From Hymenobacter canadensis (GTDB lineage Bacteria; Bacteroidota; Bacteroidia; Cytophagales; Hymenobacteraceae): DNA of 64,000 bases. Where the stretch lies: contig NZ_CP114767.1 of assembly GCF_027359925.1 (NCBI RefSeq), positions 3,472,001-3,536,000 on the forward strand, in the 5' to 3' direction. The translations under genes and the position numbers were made by a program. The notes below the pieces were generated by a model, which did not search any database, was not told where the DNA came from, and saw nothing but the letters and a program-made list of their open reading frames with translations. How positions within the stretch are numbered: position 1 is the stretch's first letter; each line of letters starts with the position of its first letter. This document shows positions 15,159 through 24,366 of this stretch, in pieces.

Positions 15159-15968
15159 TTGCATTACGACCCGATTAAACGCTCCCTGGGTGAGGTCTTC
15201 AACCGCACCCCGCTGCTGCGCCGCCTGTTCTATCATTTGCTGGATCTGCTGCTGCTGCGTACCTGGCACGTGCACCGTGAGCTGCGGGAGTGGGCGCGGG
15301 GCCGCACCGGCGAGGCGCTCAACATCCTCGATGCCGGCTCCGGCTACGGCCAGTATACCTACTGGCTGACCGGCCAAAGCAAAAAGTGGCAGGTGCTGGC
15401 CGTGGATGTGAAAGACGAGCAGGTGGACGACTCCAACCGGTTCTTCCGCGAGATTGGCCGCACCAACGCCCAGTTTGCGGTGCAGGACCTCGTGCTGTAC
15501 CAGGAGCCCAACACCTTCGACCTGGCCTTGTCCGTTGACGTAATGGAGCACATTCTGGAAGACGTGGAAGTGTTCCGCAACATCCACGCCTCCCTCAAGG
15601 ACGGCGGCATGCTGCTCATTTCCACTCCCTCCGACCAGGGCGGCTCCGACGTGCACTCCGACGGCGAAACCAGCTTCATTGAGGAGCACGTGCGCGACGG
15701 CTACAACATCCACGAGATTCAGCAGAAGCTGCGCACCGCCGGCTTCGAGCGGATTGAGGCCCGCTACAGCTACGGCGAACCGGGCCAGGTTTCGTGGCGC
15801 CTGAGCATGAAATACCCGATTCTGATGCTGGGCCAGTCCAAGCTGTTTTTCCTGCTGCTGCCGTTCTACTACCTCGTCACGTTCCCGTTCTGCCTGCTGC
15901 TGAACTGGCTGGATGCCCGCACCCTGCACGATTCCGGCACCGGCCTGATTGTGAAAGCCTGGAAGTAG
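15159..15968 (+). CDS. Class I SAM-dependent methyltransferase
   Basis: 269 residues starting at a TTG codon (15159); no ATG or GTG gives a better start because the upstream bases are repeat. SAM-binding motif I is LNILDAGSGYGQYTYWL (about residues 53-69) and the post-I acidic residue is in VLAVDVKDEQ; FDLALSVDVMEHI is motif II-like. The last 50 residues contain a hydrophobic segment (LFFLLLPFYYLVTFPFCLLL), unusual for a soluble methyltransferase and suggesting membrane association, as in lipid- or quinone-modifying enzymes. The substrate is unknown. Confidence 0.85.
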   Translation: MHYDPIKRSLGEVFNRTPLLRRLFYHLLDLLLLRTWHVHRELREWARGRTGEALNILDAGSGYGQYTYWLTGQSKKWQVLAVDVKDEQVDDSNRFFREIGRTNAQFAVQDLVLYQEPNTFDLALSVDVMEHILEDVEVFRNIHASLKDGGMLLISTPSDQGGSDVHSDGETSFIEEHVRDGYNIHEIQQKLRTAGFERIEARYSYGEPGQVSWRLSMKYPILMLGQSKLFFLLLPFYYLVTFPFCLLLNWLDARTLHDSGTGLIVKAWK

Positions 15969-16043
15969 GGCTATTTTAGCTGCTACCTTTTTAGCCCTAG
16001 CGGCGTATCTTGGGGCTCTTCCGAACTGCTTCGTTCACATATT

Positions 16044-16421
16044 ATGGCTGACCAATCCGAACTGACGCAAATTCTGCAGCATCTGACCAGTCAGTCGGGG
16101 CTGCATCAACAACAGATTCAGCAGCTTGGCACCGCGCTGGAGCGCAACACTTCCGTATTGGAAACGGTAGCGACCGTACAAAATCAGATGCTTGATCAAC
16201 TGCAGCTTATTTATGAGGAGCAGCGAAAAGTCAACTCGGCGCAGCAGGATTTCAATGAGCGGCAGATGCGCTTCAATTCGCGTCAGGAAGAAACCGACGC
16301 CATTCTGCTGTCTGAGCTGCGCGAAATACGTACCGACCTGCGGGAGTTGAAAACCGTAGTGCTGACCGACCACGAGGAGCGCCTGCGCCGCCTCGAAGAA
16401 TTTATGCGCCGCGCCAGCTAG
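16044..16421 (+). CDS. Small coiled-coil protein of unknown function
   Basis: 125 residues, almost entirely helical: heptad-like spacing of Leu, Val and Ile runs from about residue 20 to 120, with many Gln, Glu and Arg residues (HQQQIQQLGTALERN, REIRTDLRELKTVV). No enzymatic motif or signal peptide. TATCTTGG at 16005 is a degenerate promoter box. The gene is intact and well separated from its neighbours; it may be a homo-oligomeric structural or adaptor protein, but nothing in the context assigns a role. Confidence 0.7.
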   Translation: MADQSELTQILQHLTSQSGLHQQQIQQLGTALERNTSVLETVATVQNQMLDQLQLIYEEQRKVNSAQQDFNERQMRFNSRQEETDAILLSELREIRTDLRELKTVVLTDHEERLRRLEEFMRRAS

Positions 16422-16468
16422 TTTTCCCTTCCACCCACCCTACCGCCGTTTCACCTCCCACGCCCCGC

Positions 16469-17698
16469 ATGGACGTTCCGTTGCTCATTGCCCGGCGTTA
16501 CTTTTTTTCGAAGAAGAAGCGCAACATCATCAGCATCATTTCCAACATCTCCATGATTGGCGTGGCGGTGGGCACAATGGCGCTGATTATCGTGCTGTCA
16601 GTATTCAACGGCCTCGAGGACCTGGTGCGCACGCTCTACGGCAAGTCGGACCCCGACCTAGTGGTGACGGCCATGCAGGGCAAGTCGTTTACCGTGTCGG
16701 AGCCGATGCTGGACGGGCTGCGCCGCATCCGGGGCGTAGGACTGCTCACGGAGGTCATCGAAGACAACGCCCTGCTTCAGTACCACGACCGCCAGATGGT
16801 GGTGAAGATGAAGGGCGTTTCGGAAAACTACTACACGCAGAGCCGCATCGACTCCTCGATTGTGGAAGGCGACCACCGCCTGCGCCGCGGCGGCGAGCCT
16901 TATGCCCTACTTGGGGCCGGCGTACAGCACGAACTCAGCATCGCCCTCAACAACCGCTTTGCGCCGCTACACCTGCTCTACCCCCGCAACACAGGCAGAA
17001 AAACCCTCTCCTTCAATCCCGAAAACGCCTTCACCGAAAAAACCATTACGGCGGGCGGCGTTTTCCTGATTGAGCAGCACATCGACGACAGCTATGTATT
17101 CGTGCCGCTGGAATTTGCCGAGGAGCTGCTCAGCTACGGCCCGCGCCGTACGTCGCTGGAGGTAAACGTTGGCGATGAGCACGACATTCAGAAAGTCAAG
17201 GAGTTAATTAAGCAGGACCTCGGCCCGAAGTTCAAGGTCCTCGACTCCGATGAGCAGCACGTTAGCCTGCTCAAGGCCATCAAAGTGGAGAAGATGTTCG
17301 TCTTCATCACCTTCGCCTTCATCCTGCTGATTGCCTCACTCAACATCTTTTTCTCGCTCTCGATGCTCGTCATCGACAAGCGTAAGGACGTGGCCATTCT
17401 GCTGGCCATGGGCGCTACGCCGCGCCATATCCGACGCATTTTCCTGCTCGAAGGAGCTATTGTAGCCCTCGTGGGTGCCATTACGGGCCTGTTTCTGGGC
17501 GTTACTATCTGCTGGATGCAGCAGACGTTCCACGTCGTGAGCATGGGCATGGCCACCAGCGTAGTCGATTCGTACCCGGTTAAAATGCAGTTTTCCGACA
17601 TTGCGCTTACCGGCCTGGCCATCGTGGTTATCACGATAGCCGTTTCCATTCGGCCCGCCCTGAATGCCGCACGCCTCGACGTTCGCGAAAACCTGTAA
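16469..17698 (+). CDS. FtsX-family ABC transporter permease (LolC/LolE-like)
   Basis: 409 residues. N-terminal cytoplasmic start MDVPLLIARRYFFSKKKRNIISIISNIS, a first membrane helix (MIGVAVGTMALIIVLSVFNG), a periplasmic domain of about 220 residues, then three helices at the C-terminus (around residues 270-300, 320-350 and 370-395). This is the topology of LolC/E and MacB-like permeases, which extract lipoproteins or other substrates from the inner membrane with a separate ATPase. The ATPase gene is not adjacent. Lipoprotein release is the likely role, inferred from the close match of the N-terminal signature with LolC/E. Confidence 0.87.
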   Translation: MDVPLLIARRYFFSKKKRNIISIISNISMIGVAVGTMALIIVLSVFNGLEDLVRTLYGKSDPDLVVTAMQGKSFTVSEPMLDGLRRIRGVGLLTEVIEDNALLQYHDRQMVVKMKGVSENYYTQSRIDSSIVEGDHRLRRGGEPYALLGAGVQHELSIALNNRFAPLHLLYPRNTGRKTLSFNPENAFTEKTITAGGVFLIEQHIDDSYVFVPLEFAEELLSYGPRRTSLEVNVGDEHDIQKVKELIKQDLGPKFKVLDSDEQHVSLLKAIKVEKMFVFITFAFILLIASLNIFFSLSMLVIDKRKDVAILLAMGATPRHIRRIFLLEGAIVALVGAITGLFLGVTICWMQQTFHVVSMGMATSVVDSYPVKMQFSDIALTGLAIVVITIAVSIRPALNAARLDVRENL

Positions 17699-17763
17699 CC
17701 TTCTGCCAGCGCAATTAGTAGTTCATCTACCTACAAGGGCCTTCCGGGTAGATTAACTACCCT

Positions 17764-17877
17764 GTTCGACTCTACAATATAATTATTTTTAGAATATATT
17801 TTACTTTTTGGTAAATAATATAGTATTTAGCATTTGTCCTTACATTCAACCCTGCATTTTGGCTGCTGTTTATCCTT
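17764..17877. promoter_or_regulatory. AT-rich upstream region of the helicase gene
   Basis: About 90 bases of mostly A and T (ATAATTATTTTTAGAATATA...) stand out in this GC-rich window. It contains several TA...TTTG-like sequences (for example TTTAGCATTTG at about 17827) but no exact -7 consensus. A promoter or protein-binding region is likely; the transcription start cannot be fixed. Confidence 0.45.
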
Positions 17878-20800
17878 ATGAAGGTTTCTACTGCTCTACC
17901 TTTTCAAATTGTTTACTCGTTGCTTGAGCACGAATATTTAGGGTATTTATTTGAGTCTTACGTTGTTCAGCGCAACGCCAAAGGACAGCTGACGCTCCAG
18001 CACCAAACAGTTTCGGCGAAAAACGCGCCCGAGTTTGCCGACGGCCTCGACGAAACCGACTTCGAGCTGGTGGCTCTCACCGACCAGATTCAGCAGGACG
18101 CTGTCATCAAGGAATTCTGGCCCAAGAAAACTACCCCCACCGACTTTTTCCTGAAAGTTTACGATCCTGAGAAAGGCGACAAAGCCCTCCAGGAAGTCAT
18201 TTCCCAGCATGTGCAGGAGCGGATGGGCCAGATTCTGGCGCGCCTGCCCGGCAAGTACGTGTTCATCATGGGCAAGGATGGAGAGCCTACGTGGCGTGAA
18301 ATCGGGCTGGCCCCGGAAGCGGCGTCGGTGCTGTTCCATTTTCGGCGCAACGAAGACAATACCCACTACTTTCCTACCATTCAGTACCAAAGTCAGCGGC
18401 TCGACTTCCAGTACAAAAACGCCGTTATCATCTCGGAGCAGCCAGCGTGGCTGCTCGTTGACGATGTGCTCTACCACTTCCGCAACGAGGTGGATGGCAA
18501 GAAGATCAAGCCCTTCCTCAACAAGAAGTTCATCGTCATTCCGCGGCAGGTGGAGGAAAGCTACTTCCTGCGGTTCGTGGCCCCGCTCGTCGAGTCGTTT
18601 GATGTGCACGCCCGCGGCTTCGACATCCGGTCGGAGCGCTACGTGGCGCGGCCGCAGCTGACCTTTTCGGATGCTCCTACGGCTAAAGTAGTAGAGGATG
18701 TGCGCCCCACAGCCCGTCGCGCCGCAGCCGAAACCGGCGGTACCAGCGTGGCCACGGCCCTTTCCGACCACATCCACTTCGACCTGTCCTTCCGCTACGG
18801 CGACCATACCGTGCACAACAGCTACGACAAGCGGGTGTGCGTGAAGCTGGAAAAGCAGCAGGACAACTACATTTTCCACCGCCTCGTGCGCAACCTCGAC
18901 CGGGAGCAGGAAATCATCCGGGAGCTGGCCGACCGGGCCCTGGAGGTGCGCAACGGCCGCGCCGTGCTGGAAAAGGCCACCGCTTTCCGATGGCTGCACC
19001 ACCACGCCGACGAGCTGGCCCGCCTGGGCTTCACGGTGCAGCAGGGCAGTACCTCCGGCAAAGACTACTTTATCGGGGCCGTGAGCGTGGAAGTGGGCAT
19101 CACGGAAGCCAATGACTGGTTTGATGTGCGCGGCACCGTGCGCTTCGGCGAGTTCGAAATTCCGTTCATCAAGCTGCGCACCTACATTTTGCAGCGCCGC
19201 CACGAGTTCCGGCTGCCCAACGGGCAGATTGCCATCATCCCGGAGGAGTGGTTTACGCAGTACCTGGAGCTGTTTGCCTTCGCCGAAGAGCACGCCCAGA
19301 GCCTGACGCTGCGCAAGCACCACCTGGCGCTGGTCTCGGACCTGCAGAACGGCAACCTGGCCACCGTGGTCATCAGCCGCAAGCTGGAGAAGCTGCGCGG
19401 CTTTGAGGCCGTGGAAGACCAGCCCATGCCGGTTGGCTTCCAGGGCGAGCTGCGACCCTACCAGAAGGCCGGCTACAACTGGCTGCATTTCGTGAAGGAC
19501 TACCATTTCGGAGGCTGCCTCGCCGACGATATGGGTTTGGGCAAGGCCCAGCCCCTGCACGCCCGCATTCTGACCCCGACGGGCTGGACAACGATGGGTG
19601 ATATACGGGTGGGACAAGCCGTCATCAACTCCCAAGGCCGCACCTCGCACGTGACGGGCGTGTTTCCGCAAGGCGAGAAGGAGATTTTCCGGGTCACGTT
19701 TACCGATGGCTCCACGGCGGAATGCTGCGCCGAACACCTGTGGGCCGTGCAAAGTCCGGTGCAGAAGTACCGCGGCCAGGGCTACCAGGTAAAGGAGCTG
19801 GCCGACCTGCGCCACGACCTGCACGACCCTCACGGCAACACCAAGTGGTTTGTGCCGGTAGTGCAGCCCGTCCAGTTCGAGGCCCAGCCGGTGCCCCTGG
19901 ACCCCTACTTCCTGGGCCTGCTGCTGGGCGACGGCTGCTTCCGCCAGAACAGCATCCGTCTCTCGACTGGCGACGCGCAAATTGTGAACTACGTCACCGA
20001 TACGCTCCCGCCCACGCTGGCCGTGCGCCGCCAGGGCGAGTCCTGCGACTATACGTTCGTGAAAAACGCACCGGGCCATACCAACGAGCTGATGCAGACC
20101 ATCCGGCAGCTGGGCCTGAAGGGGTGTGGTTCCCGGGATAAATTTGTGCCGGAGGAGTACTTGGTGAACGACATGGCCACCCGCTTGGCGGTGCTCCAGG
20201 GACTCATGGATTCCGACGGCTACGTATCGGCCAGCGGCGACGTGAGCCAGTTCACCTCCATTTCTCCGGACCTGATTGCGGGCGTTACCTTTCTGGTGCA
20301 GTCCTTGGGCGGCACGGTGCGCCAGTCGAGCAAAATGCCCACCTACTCGCACAGCGGAGAGGCGCGCACCGGCCAGCGGGCGTATACGCTCACGCTGAGT
20401 CTGCCCCCGCATATTGTGCCGTTCCGGCTCACCCGCAAGACGGCGCTGTACCGCCCGAAAACCAAGTATCAGCCTTACCGCGGCATCCGGTCCGTAGAAC
20501 CGGCAGGTACGATGCCCGCGCAGTGCATCTCGGTTGATGCGCCCGACCGGCTCTATGTCACCGATAATTTCGTGCTCACGCACAACACCGTGCAGACGCT
20601 GGCGCTGCTGCTGCACCGCAAGGAAAGCGGCGAAGCCGGCGGCGCGGCGTCGCTGTTGGCCATGCCTACTTCTTTGGTATACAATTGGTTGAGCGAGGCT
20701 CAGAAGTTTACTCCCGCCCTGCGCCTGCTGATCTACACGGGCACTTACCGCGACAAAAACGTGGAGCAGTTTGCCAACTACGACGTGGTGCTGACCAGCT

Positions 20801-21876
20801 ACGGCATCGTGCGGCTCGATGCGGACCTGCTCAAAACGTACAAGTTCGACTACGTGATTCTGGACGAGTCGCAGGCCATCAAGAACCCCAGTTCCACTAC
20901 CTCGCACGCCGTGCGCGGGCTGCACTCGCGCCACCGCCTGATTCTGACAGGCACGCCCGTGGAAAACAGCACCATGGACTTGTGGTCGCAGATGTCGTTT
21001 ATCAACCCGGGGCTGCTGGGTACGCAGACGTTTTTCCGAAAGGAGTTCCTCAAGCCCATTGAGAAAGGCAAGGACGAAGGCCGGACGCGCAAACTCCATG
21101 CGCTCATCAAGCCGTTCATTCTGCGCCGCCATAAGGCACAGGTAGCCAAGGAACTGCCCGAGAAAATCGAGAACCTGAGCTACTGCCCCATGACCGAGGA
21201 GCAGCAGCACTGCTACGAGGAAACCAAGAGCTACTACCGCAACAAGATTCTGCAGAACATTGAGGAGCACGGCACGGCCAGCACCCAGTTTATGCTGCTG
21301 CAGGGCCTCACCAAGCTGCGCCAGATTGCCAACCACCCCCGCATGGCCGACGAGGAGTATGCGCACGAGTCAGGCAAGCTGCGCGAGATAGTGCGCATGA
21401 TCAAGAGCGTGGTTTCAGAAGGCCACAAGGTTCTGGTGTTCAGCCAGTTTGTCAAGCACCTTGACATCGTGCGGGCCTCACTCGATGAGCGCGACATCGA
21501 GTACGCCTACCTCGATGGCAACACCCGCGACCGGCACAAGGTGGTGACGCGCTTCCAGGAAACCGAAGAGCTGCGGGTGTTTCTCATCAGCCTGAAAGCC
21601 GGCGGCGTGGGCCTCAACCTGACGGCCGCCGACTACGTGTTCATCCTCGACCCGTGGTGGAACCCCGCCGTGGAGGCCCAGGCCATCGACCGCGCCCACC
21701 GTATCGGGCAGCAGCGCACGGTGTTCACCTACAAGTTTATCACGCAGAACACGGTGGAAGAGAAGATTCTGGCCCTGCAGCACAAGAAAATCCAGCTTGT
21801 CACGGACCTGATAACTACTGACGAAGCCATCATCAAGAGCCTCACCAAGGAGGATATTGAGGAGCTACTAGGCTAG
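17878..21876 (+). CDS. SNF2-family helicase interrupted by an intein
   Basis: 1332 residues; 985 after removal of the intein at residues 557-903. The N-terminal 500 residues are the extension usual for Bacteroidota SNF2 proteins. The ATPase motifs follow: Walker A split as DDMGLGK (550-556) / TVQTL (904-908), DESQ box 996-999, motif III LILTGTPVEN, and motif VI QAIDRAHRIGQQRTVF near the C-terminus. SNF2 ATPases translocate on duplex DNA and remodel bound proteins; in bacteria, RapA-like recycling of RNA polymerase is one proposed role. The ATPase can only work after the intein is spliced out, because the P-loop lysine and threonine are separated by it. Confidence 0.93.
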   Translation: MKVSTALPFQIVYSLLEHEYLGYLFESYVVQRNAKGQLTLQHQTVSAKNAPEFADGLDETDFELVALTDQIQQDAVIKEFWPKKTTPTDFFLKVYDPEKGDKALQEVISQHVQERMGQILARLPGKYVFIMGKDGEPTWREIGLAPEAASVLFHFRRNEDNTHYFPTIQYQSQRLDFQYKNAVIISEQPAWLLVDDVLYHFRNEVDGKKIKPFLNKKFIVIPRQVEESYFLRFVAPLVESFDVHARGFDIRSERYVARPQLTFSDAPTAKVVEDVRPTARRAAAETGGTSVATALSDHIHFDLSFRYGDHTVHNSYDKRVCVKLEKQQDNYIFHRLVRNLDREQEIIRELADRALEVRNGRAVLEKATAFRWLHHHADELARLGFTVQQGSTSGKDYFIGAVSVEVGITEANDWFDVRGTVRFGEFEIPFIKLRTYILQRRHEFRLPNGQIAIIPEEWFTQYLELFAFAEEHAQSLTLRKHHLALVSDLQNGNLATVVISRKLEKLRGFEAVEDQPMPVGFQGELRPYQKAGYNWLHFVKDYHFGGCLADDMGLGKAQPLHARILTPTGWTTMGDIRVGQAVINSQGRTSHVTGVFPQGEKEIFRVTFTDGSTAECCAEHLWAVQSPVQKYRGQGYQVKELADLRHDLHDPHGNTKWFVPVVQPVQFEAQPVPLDPYFLGLLLGDGCFRQNSIRLSTGDAQIVNYVTDTLPPTLAVRRQGESCDYTFVKNAPGHTNELMQTIRQLGLKGCGSRDKFVPEEYLVNDMATRLAVLQGLMDSDGYVSASGDVSQFTSISPDLIAGVTFLVQSLGGTVRQSSKMPTYSHSGEARTGQRAYTLTLSLPPHIVPFRLTRKTALYRPKTKYQPYRGIRSVEPAGTMPAQCISVDAPDRLYVTDNFVLTHNTVQTLALLLHRKESGEAGGAASLLAMPTSLVYNWLSEAQKFTPALRLLIYTGTYRDKNVEQFANYDVVLTSYGIVRLDADLLKTYKFDYVILDESQAIKNPSSTTSHAVRGLHSRHRLILTGTPVENSTMDLWSQMSFINPGLLGTQTFFRKEFLKPIEKGKDEGRTRKLHALIKPFILRRHKAQVAKELPEKIENLSYCPMTEEQQHCYEETKSYYRNKILQNIEEHGTASTQFMLLQGLTKLRQIANHPRMADEEYAHESGKLREIVRMIKSVVSEGHKVLVFSQFVKHLDIVRASLDERDIEYAYLDGNTRDRHKVVTRFQETEELRVFLISLKAGGVGLNLTAADYVFILDPWWNPAVEAQAIDRAHRIGQQRTVFTYKFITQNTVEEKILALQHKKIQLVTDLITTDEAIIKSLTKEDIEELLG
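19546..20586 (+). mobile_element. Class 3-like intein with LAGLIDADG homing endonuclease
   Basis: 347 codons inserted between Lys and Thr of the helicase P-loop. Residue 1 is Ala (AQPLHARILTPTGW), so the usual Cys/Ser nucleophile is missing. Instead the three hallmark residues of class 3 inteins are present: Trp in AEHLWAV (intein residue 66), Cys in QCISVD (327) and Thr in VLTHN (345), with His346-Asn347 at the C-terminus and Thr as the +1 extein residue. Two LAGLIDADG motifs (LLLGDG, about host residues 681-686, and LMDSDG, 776-781) mark an endonuclease domain that would cut intein-less alleles. All key residues look intact. Confidence 0.92.
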
Positions 21877-21969
21877 CAGCCCGACAGGCGGCCGGGTAGT
21901 TGTCCGGTTCCCTAGAAAACGGCCCATTCATACTCTTGGCTATTGCGGCTCCGGCTGCAAGAAAGCCGG

Positions 21970-22971
21970 CTATGCCGGCAGCCGCACAATAAACTCGGTG
22001 TAGACTCCTTCGTGCGTCTGGCAGAGCAGCTGGCCGCCGTGCCCCTGCGTCACGATGTCGTAGCTGATGGACAACCCCAGCCCCGACCCTTCGCCGGTGG
22101 GCTTGGTGGTGAAAAACGGCTGAAAGATTTTGTCCAGTACGGCCGCCGCAATGCCCGGCCCGTTGTCGCGCACGCGCACCTCAACCTGCCCGTCGCGGCA
22201 CTCCGTCGTGCTGACCTGCAGCAGCGGCTGATAGCCGGGCTCCTGGCTTTGCTGGCGCTTGCGCAGGGCATACAGCGCATTGTTGAACAGGTTCAGCAGC
22301 ACCCGGCCAATATCCTGCGGCGCCACGCTTACCGGGTCCATACCAAGCGCAAAGTGCGTTTCGATGGTGACGTTGAAGGTCTTGTCTTTGGCGCGCATTC
22401 CCTGGTAAGCCAGCCGCAGAAACTGGTCGGTGAGGGCATTGAGGTTGGTGGGCTGCCGCTCGCTGGCCGAGGTGCGCGCGTGCAGCAGCATGCCCTGCAC
22501 AATGCCGCCAGCCCGCTGCCCGTGCTGCGTGATGCGCTGCAAGTTGTCTTCCAGGTTCTGCAGCAGCTCTGCGGCCGGCGCCACAGTAGTGGCCGGCAGT
22601 TGGTGCAGCACTTCCTCCTTCAGCTCCTGCACCAGCTCCACGCTCACCTCCGAGAAATTGAGCACGAAGTTGAGGGGGTTCTGAATCTCGTGCGCCACTC
22701 CGGCCGTCAGCTCGCCCAGCGAGGCCAGCTTTTCGCTCTGAATCAGCTGGCGCTGCGTGGCCTGCAGATGATCCAGCGACTGTTGCAAATCGGCGGTGCG
22801 CTGCTGTACCTGCTGCTCCAGCCGCTCATTTTGCTGCTCCAGCAGCAGGTGCTTCTCGCGCTCCTGCTGCAGCCGGCGCCGCTGCTCCCGCACCAGAATG
22901 CCGATAATGCCGCCTACCAGCAGCAGCAGCACCGGACCAATCAGCAGGAAGGGCAGCAGCGCGTCGGGCAT
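21970..22971 (-). CDS. Membrane-anchored sensor histidine kinase
   Basis: 333 residues. One N-terminal membrane helix (LLPFLLIGPVLLLLVGGIIGILV), a coiled coil (about 30-85), then the H-box GELTAGVAHEIQNPLNFVLN with the phosphorylated His, an N-box (VLLNLFNNALYAL), G1 (VRDNGPGI), F-box (IFQPFFTTKP) and G2 (GSGLGLSIS). It autophosphorylates and passes phosphate to a response regulator, none of which is encoded nearby. It lacks an extracellular sensor domain, so the signal may come from a partner; the membrane protein gene nine bases upstream (start 23750) is the obvious candidate. Confidence 0.92.
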   Translation of the reverse strand: MPDALLPFLLIGPVLLLLVGGIIGILVREQRRRLQQEREKHLLLEQQNERLEQQVQQRTADLQQSLDHLQATQRQLIQSEKLASLGELTAGVAHEIQNPLNFVLNFSEVSVELVQELKEEVLHQLPATTVAPAAELLQNLEDNLQRITQHGQRAGGIVQGMLLHARTSASERQPTNLNALTDQFLRLAYQGMRAKDKTFNVTIETHFALGMDPVSVAPQDIGRVLLNLFNNALYALRKRQQSQEPGYQPLLQVSTTECRDGQVEVRVRDNGPGIAAAVLDKIFQPFFTTKPTGEGSGLGLSISYDIVTQGHGGQLLCQTHEGVYTEFIVRLPA

Positions 22972-22979
22972 AGCTAGAA

Positions 22980-23750
22980 TCAGGAATAAATCCCCGGCAA
23001 TATATTGTTTCCCAGCAATTTATGCGCCCGCTGCCGCCAGCGGCTATAGTGCAGCCAGTAGGGGAGGGCCTGCCTTGGGTTGATGGAGAGCGGAAAGAAA
23101 CTGAACATCCAAGCCAGCATCCCCATGTGTACAGCGTACAGAAGGGCATCGGGGGCGCTGATGATGGTGTCGAGCCGGATATTAGTGGCTTTGTCGTAAC
23201 CCGCACTGTAGATGATATTGGAGGCTACGTACGTCACAACTGAGTAAGCAGAATACACCAGCACGGCAATGCTGAAGAAGAACTCGGGCTGCTGTTCCAG
23301 CAGCTGCACGCTTCGGCTGAGTTGCAGAATGTGCAGCAACGACAGCGTAATCAGGATGGTGCTGCCGCAAGCCTGCGAATAGCTGTTGATATCGATAAAC
23401 AGCTTATTGAGAAAAAGCGCGTCGGCCACTGCCACCAGCATAAACACGCCAATTGCCGGGGGCAGCAGTTTCTTTACTGCCACCAAATCAATCAGCCGGT
23501 AATACACCCAGGACAGCAACAAAACAGTCACTATCGTGGAGAGGTGGAAAAGGTAAACGTTGTTGCGAAATACGCTCCTGCTAACTACATCCAGCATATA
23601 GAAAAGCGACTTTGCGCCGACGTAGTAATACACCAGACGATAAAGCGGCGGCAGGTTCATCCGTCGCAGGTAGCCAGCTATGAATGGCAGCAGTGGTGCG
23701 GCTTCCAGCACTCGGTTGGTCAGGTGGAGTGTGTCGGCCCAGTTATACAT
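22980..23750 (-). CDS. Seven-helix membrane protein, possible partner of the histidine kinase
   Basis: 256 residues with about seven hydrophobic helices (for example YLFHLSTIVTVLLLSWVYY, LPPAIGVFMLVAVADALFL, FFFSIAVLVYSAYSVVTYVA). No recognised family motif. Its stop is nine bases from the start of the kinase gene on the same strand, which suggests an operon and translational coupling. A role as the membrane sensor for the kinase is inference from gene order. Codon use is slightly less GC-rich than in the surrounding genes. Confidence 0.8.
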   Translation of the reverse strand: MYNWADTLHLTNRVLEAAPLLPFIAGYLRRMNLPPLYRLVYYYVGAKSLFYMLDVVSRSVFRNNVYLFHLSTIVTVLLLSWVYYRLIDLVAVKKLLPPAIGVFMLVAVADALFLNKLFIDINSYSQACGSTILITLSLLHILQLSRSVQLLEQQPEFFFSIAVLVYSAYSVVTYVASNIIYSAGYDKATNIRLDTIISAPDALLYAVHMGMLAWMFSFFPLSINPRQALPYWLHYSRWRQRAHKLLGNNILPGIYS

Positions 23751-23758
23751 GCAGGTGC

Positions 23759-24235
23759 CTACTGGTTTTGGTCGCAGTTATCCGGGCAGCGCATTGGCGA
23801 TGAAAGCAAGTAATAAGGATTCAGCAATTTCTTACTTTTAAGGTCAACTAAATCTTTTCCGCATCCGTCCACAGGCATCAGAATCAACCGGGCAAAAGGG
23901 CGCGGGCTGCTGCCGTCAGACGACGAATTCGGCTTTTTTCTATCGTAGGCATAATAGATTTTAATCCCTTTCACCCCAGGTAAGCCAAGAAGATTTTTCA
24001 GAGCCCTTTCATCAAAAGTAGTGGAGGCAAATTTATTTCTACCGTTCGGATTATCGGTATTAAAGCGGTTAAGCCACTTATCCGCACTATCCGCTATTAC
24101 TGGTATGCTGGCGGGAGGCTCACAAGCCAAAGTCGAAGTCTGCTGCTGGGTAGGTGGATGGGGATTTATCAGGCAAGAGGTAGCAGAGGCGGCCAAGCCG
24201 ACGGTCCCGATTATAAGCAAGAGAGGCATCTTCAT
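23759..24235 (-). CDS. Probable lipoprotein of unknown function
   Basis: 158 residues. The signal sequence (MKMPLLLIIGTVGLAASATSC) ends in a Cys at residue 21 that fits a lipoprotein site, although SATSC is a loose lipobox. The mature part has four further Cys (CEPP, GCGKD, CPDNC), which may form disulfides. No family recognised. It lies nine bases before the membrane protein gene, so it may belong to the same operon. GC content is clearly lower than average for the window, which suggests later acquisition. Confidence 0.65.
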   Translation of the reverse strand: MKMPLLLIIGTVGLAASATSCLINPHPPTQQQTSTLACEPPASIPVIADSADKWLNRFNTDNPNGRNKFASTTFDERALKNLLGLPGVKGIKIYYAYDRKKPNSSSDGSSPRPFARLILMPVDGCGKDLVDLKSKKLLNPYYLLSSPMRCPDNCDQNQ

Positions 24236-24311
24236 TTGTTTATTGTTTAGAGGTTAGACCCCAATGCCACCGCTACTGCGACTGCGCCAACAGTCCTGTA
24301 ACTCAAACAGG

Positions 24312-24335
24312 TTGTTACTATAATAATAGTAACAA
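24312..24335. promoter_or_regulatory. Operator-like palindrome
   Basis: TTGTTACTAT and ATAGTAACAA form a perfect 10-bp inverted repeat with a four-base AATA spacer, 31 bases before the start of the SRPBCC gene and about 75 from the divergent lipoprotein gene, inside a strongly AT-rich stretch. The size and symmetry fit a dimeric repressor site. The protein that would bind is not known. Confidence 0.5.
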
Positions 24336-24366
24336 TATATATACATAAAACAAAATTTCATTCTTC

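Noticed and set aside
17947..21366. 1139-codon open frame antisense to the helicase gene
   Set aside because: High GC makes long antisense frames common. The sequence has no domain motifs and the plus-strand frame has all SNF2 motifs and the intein.
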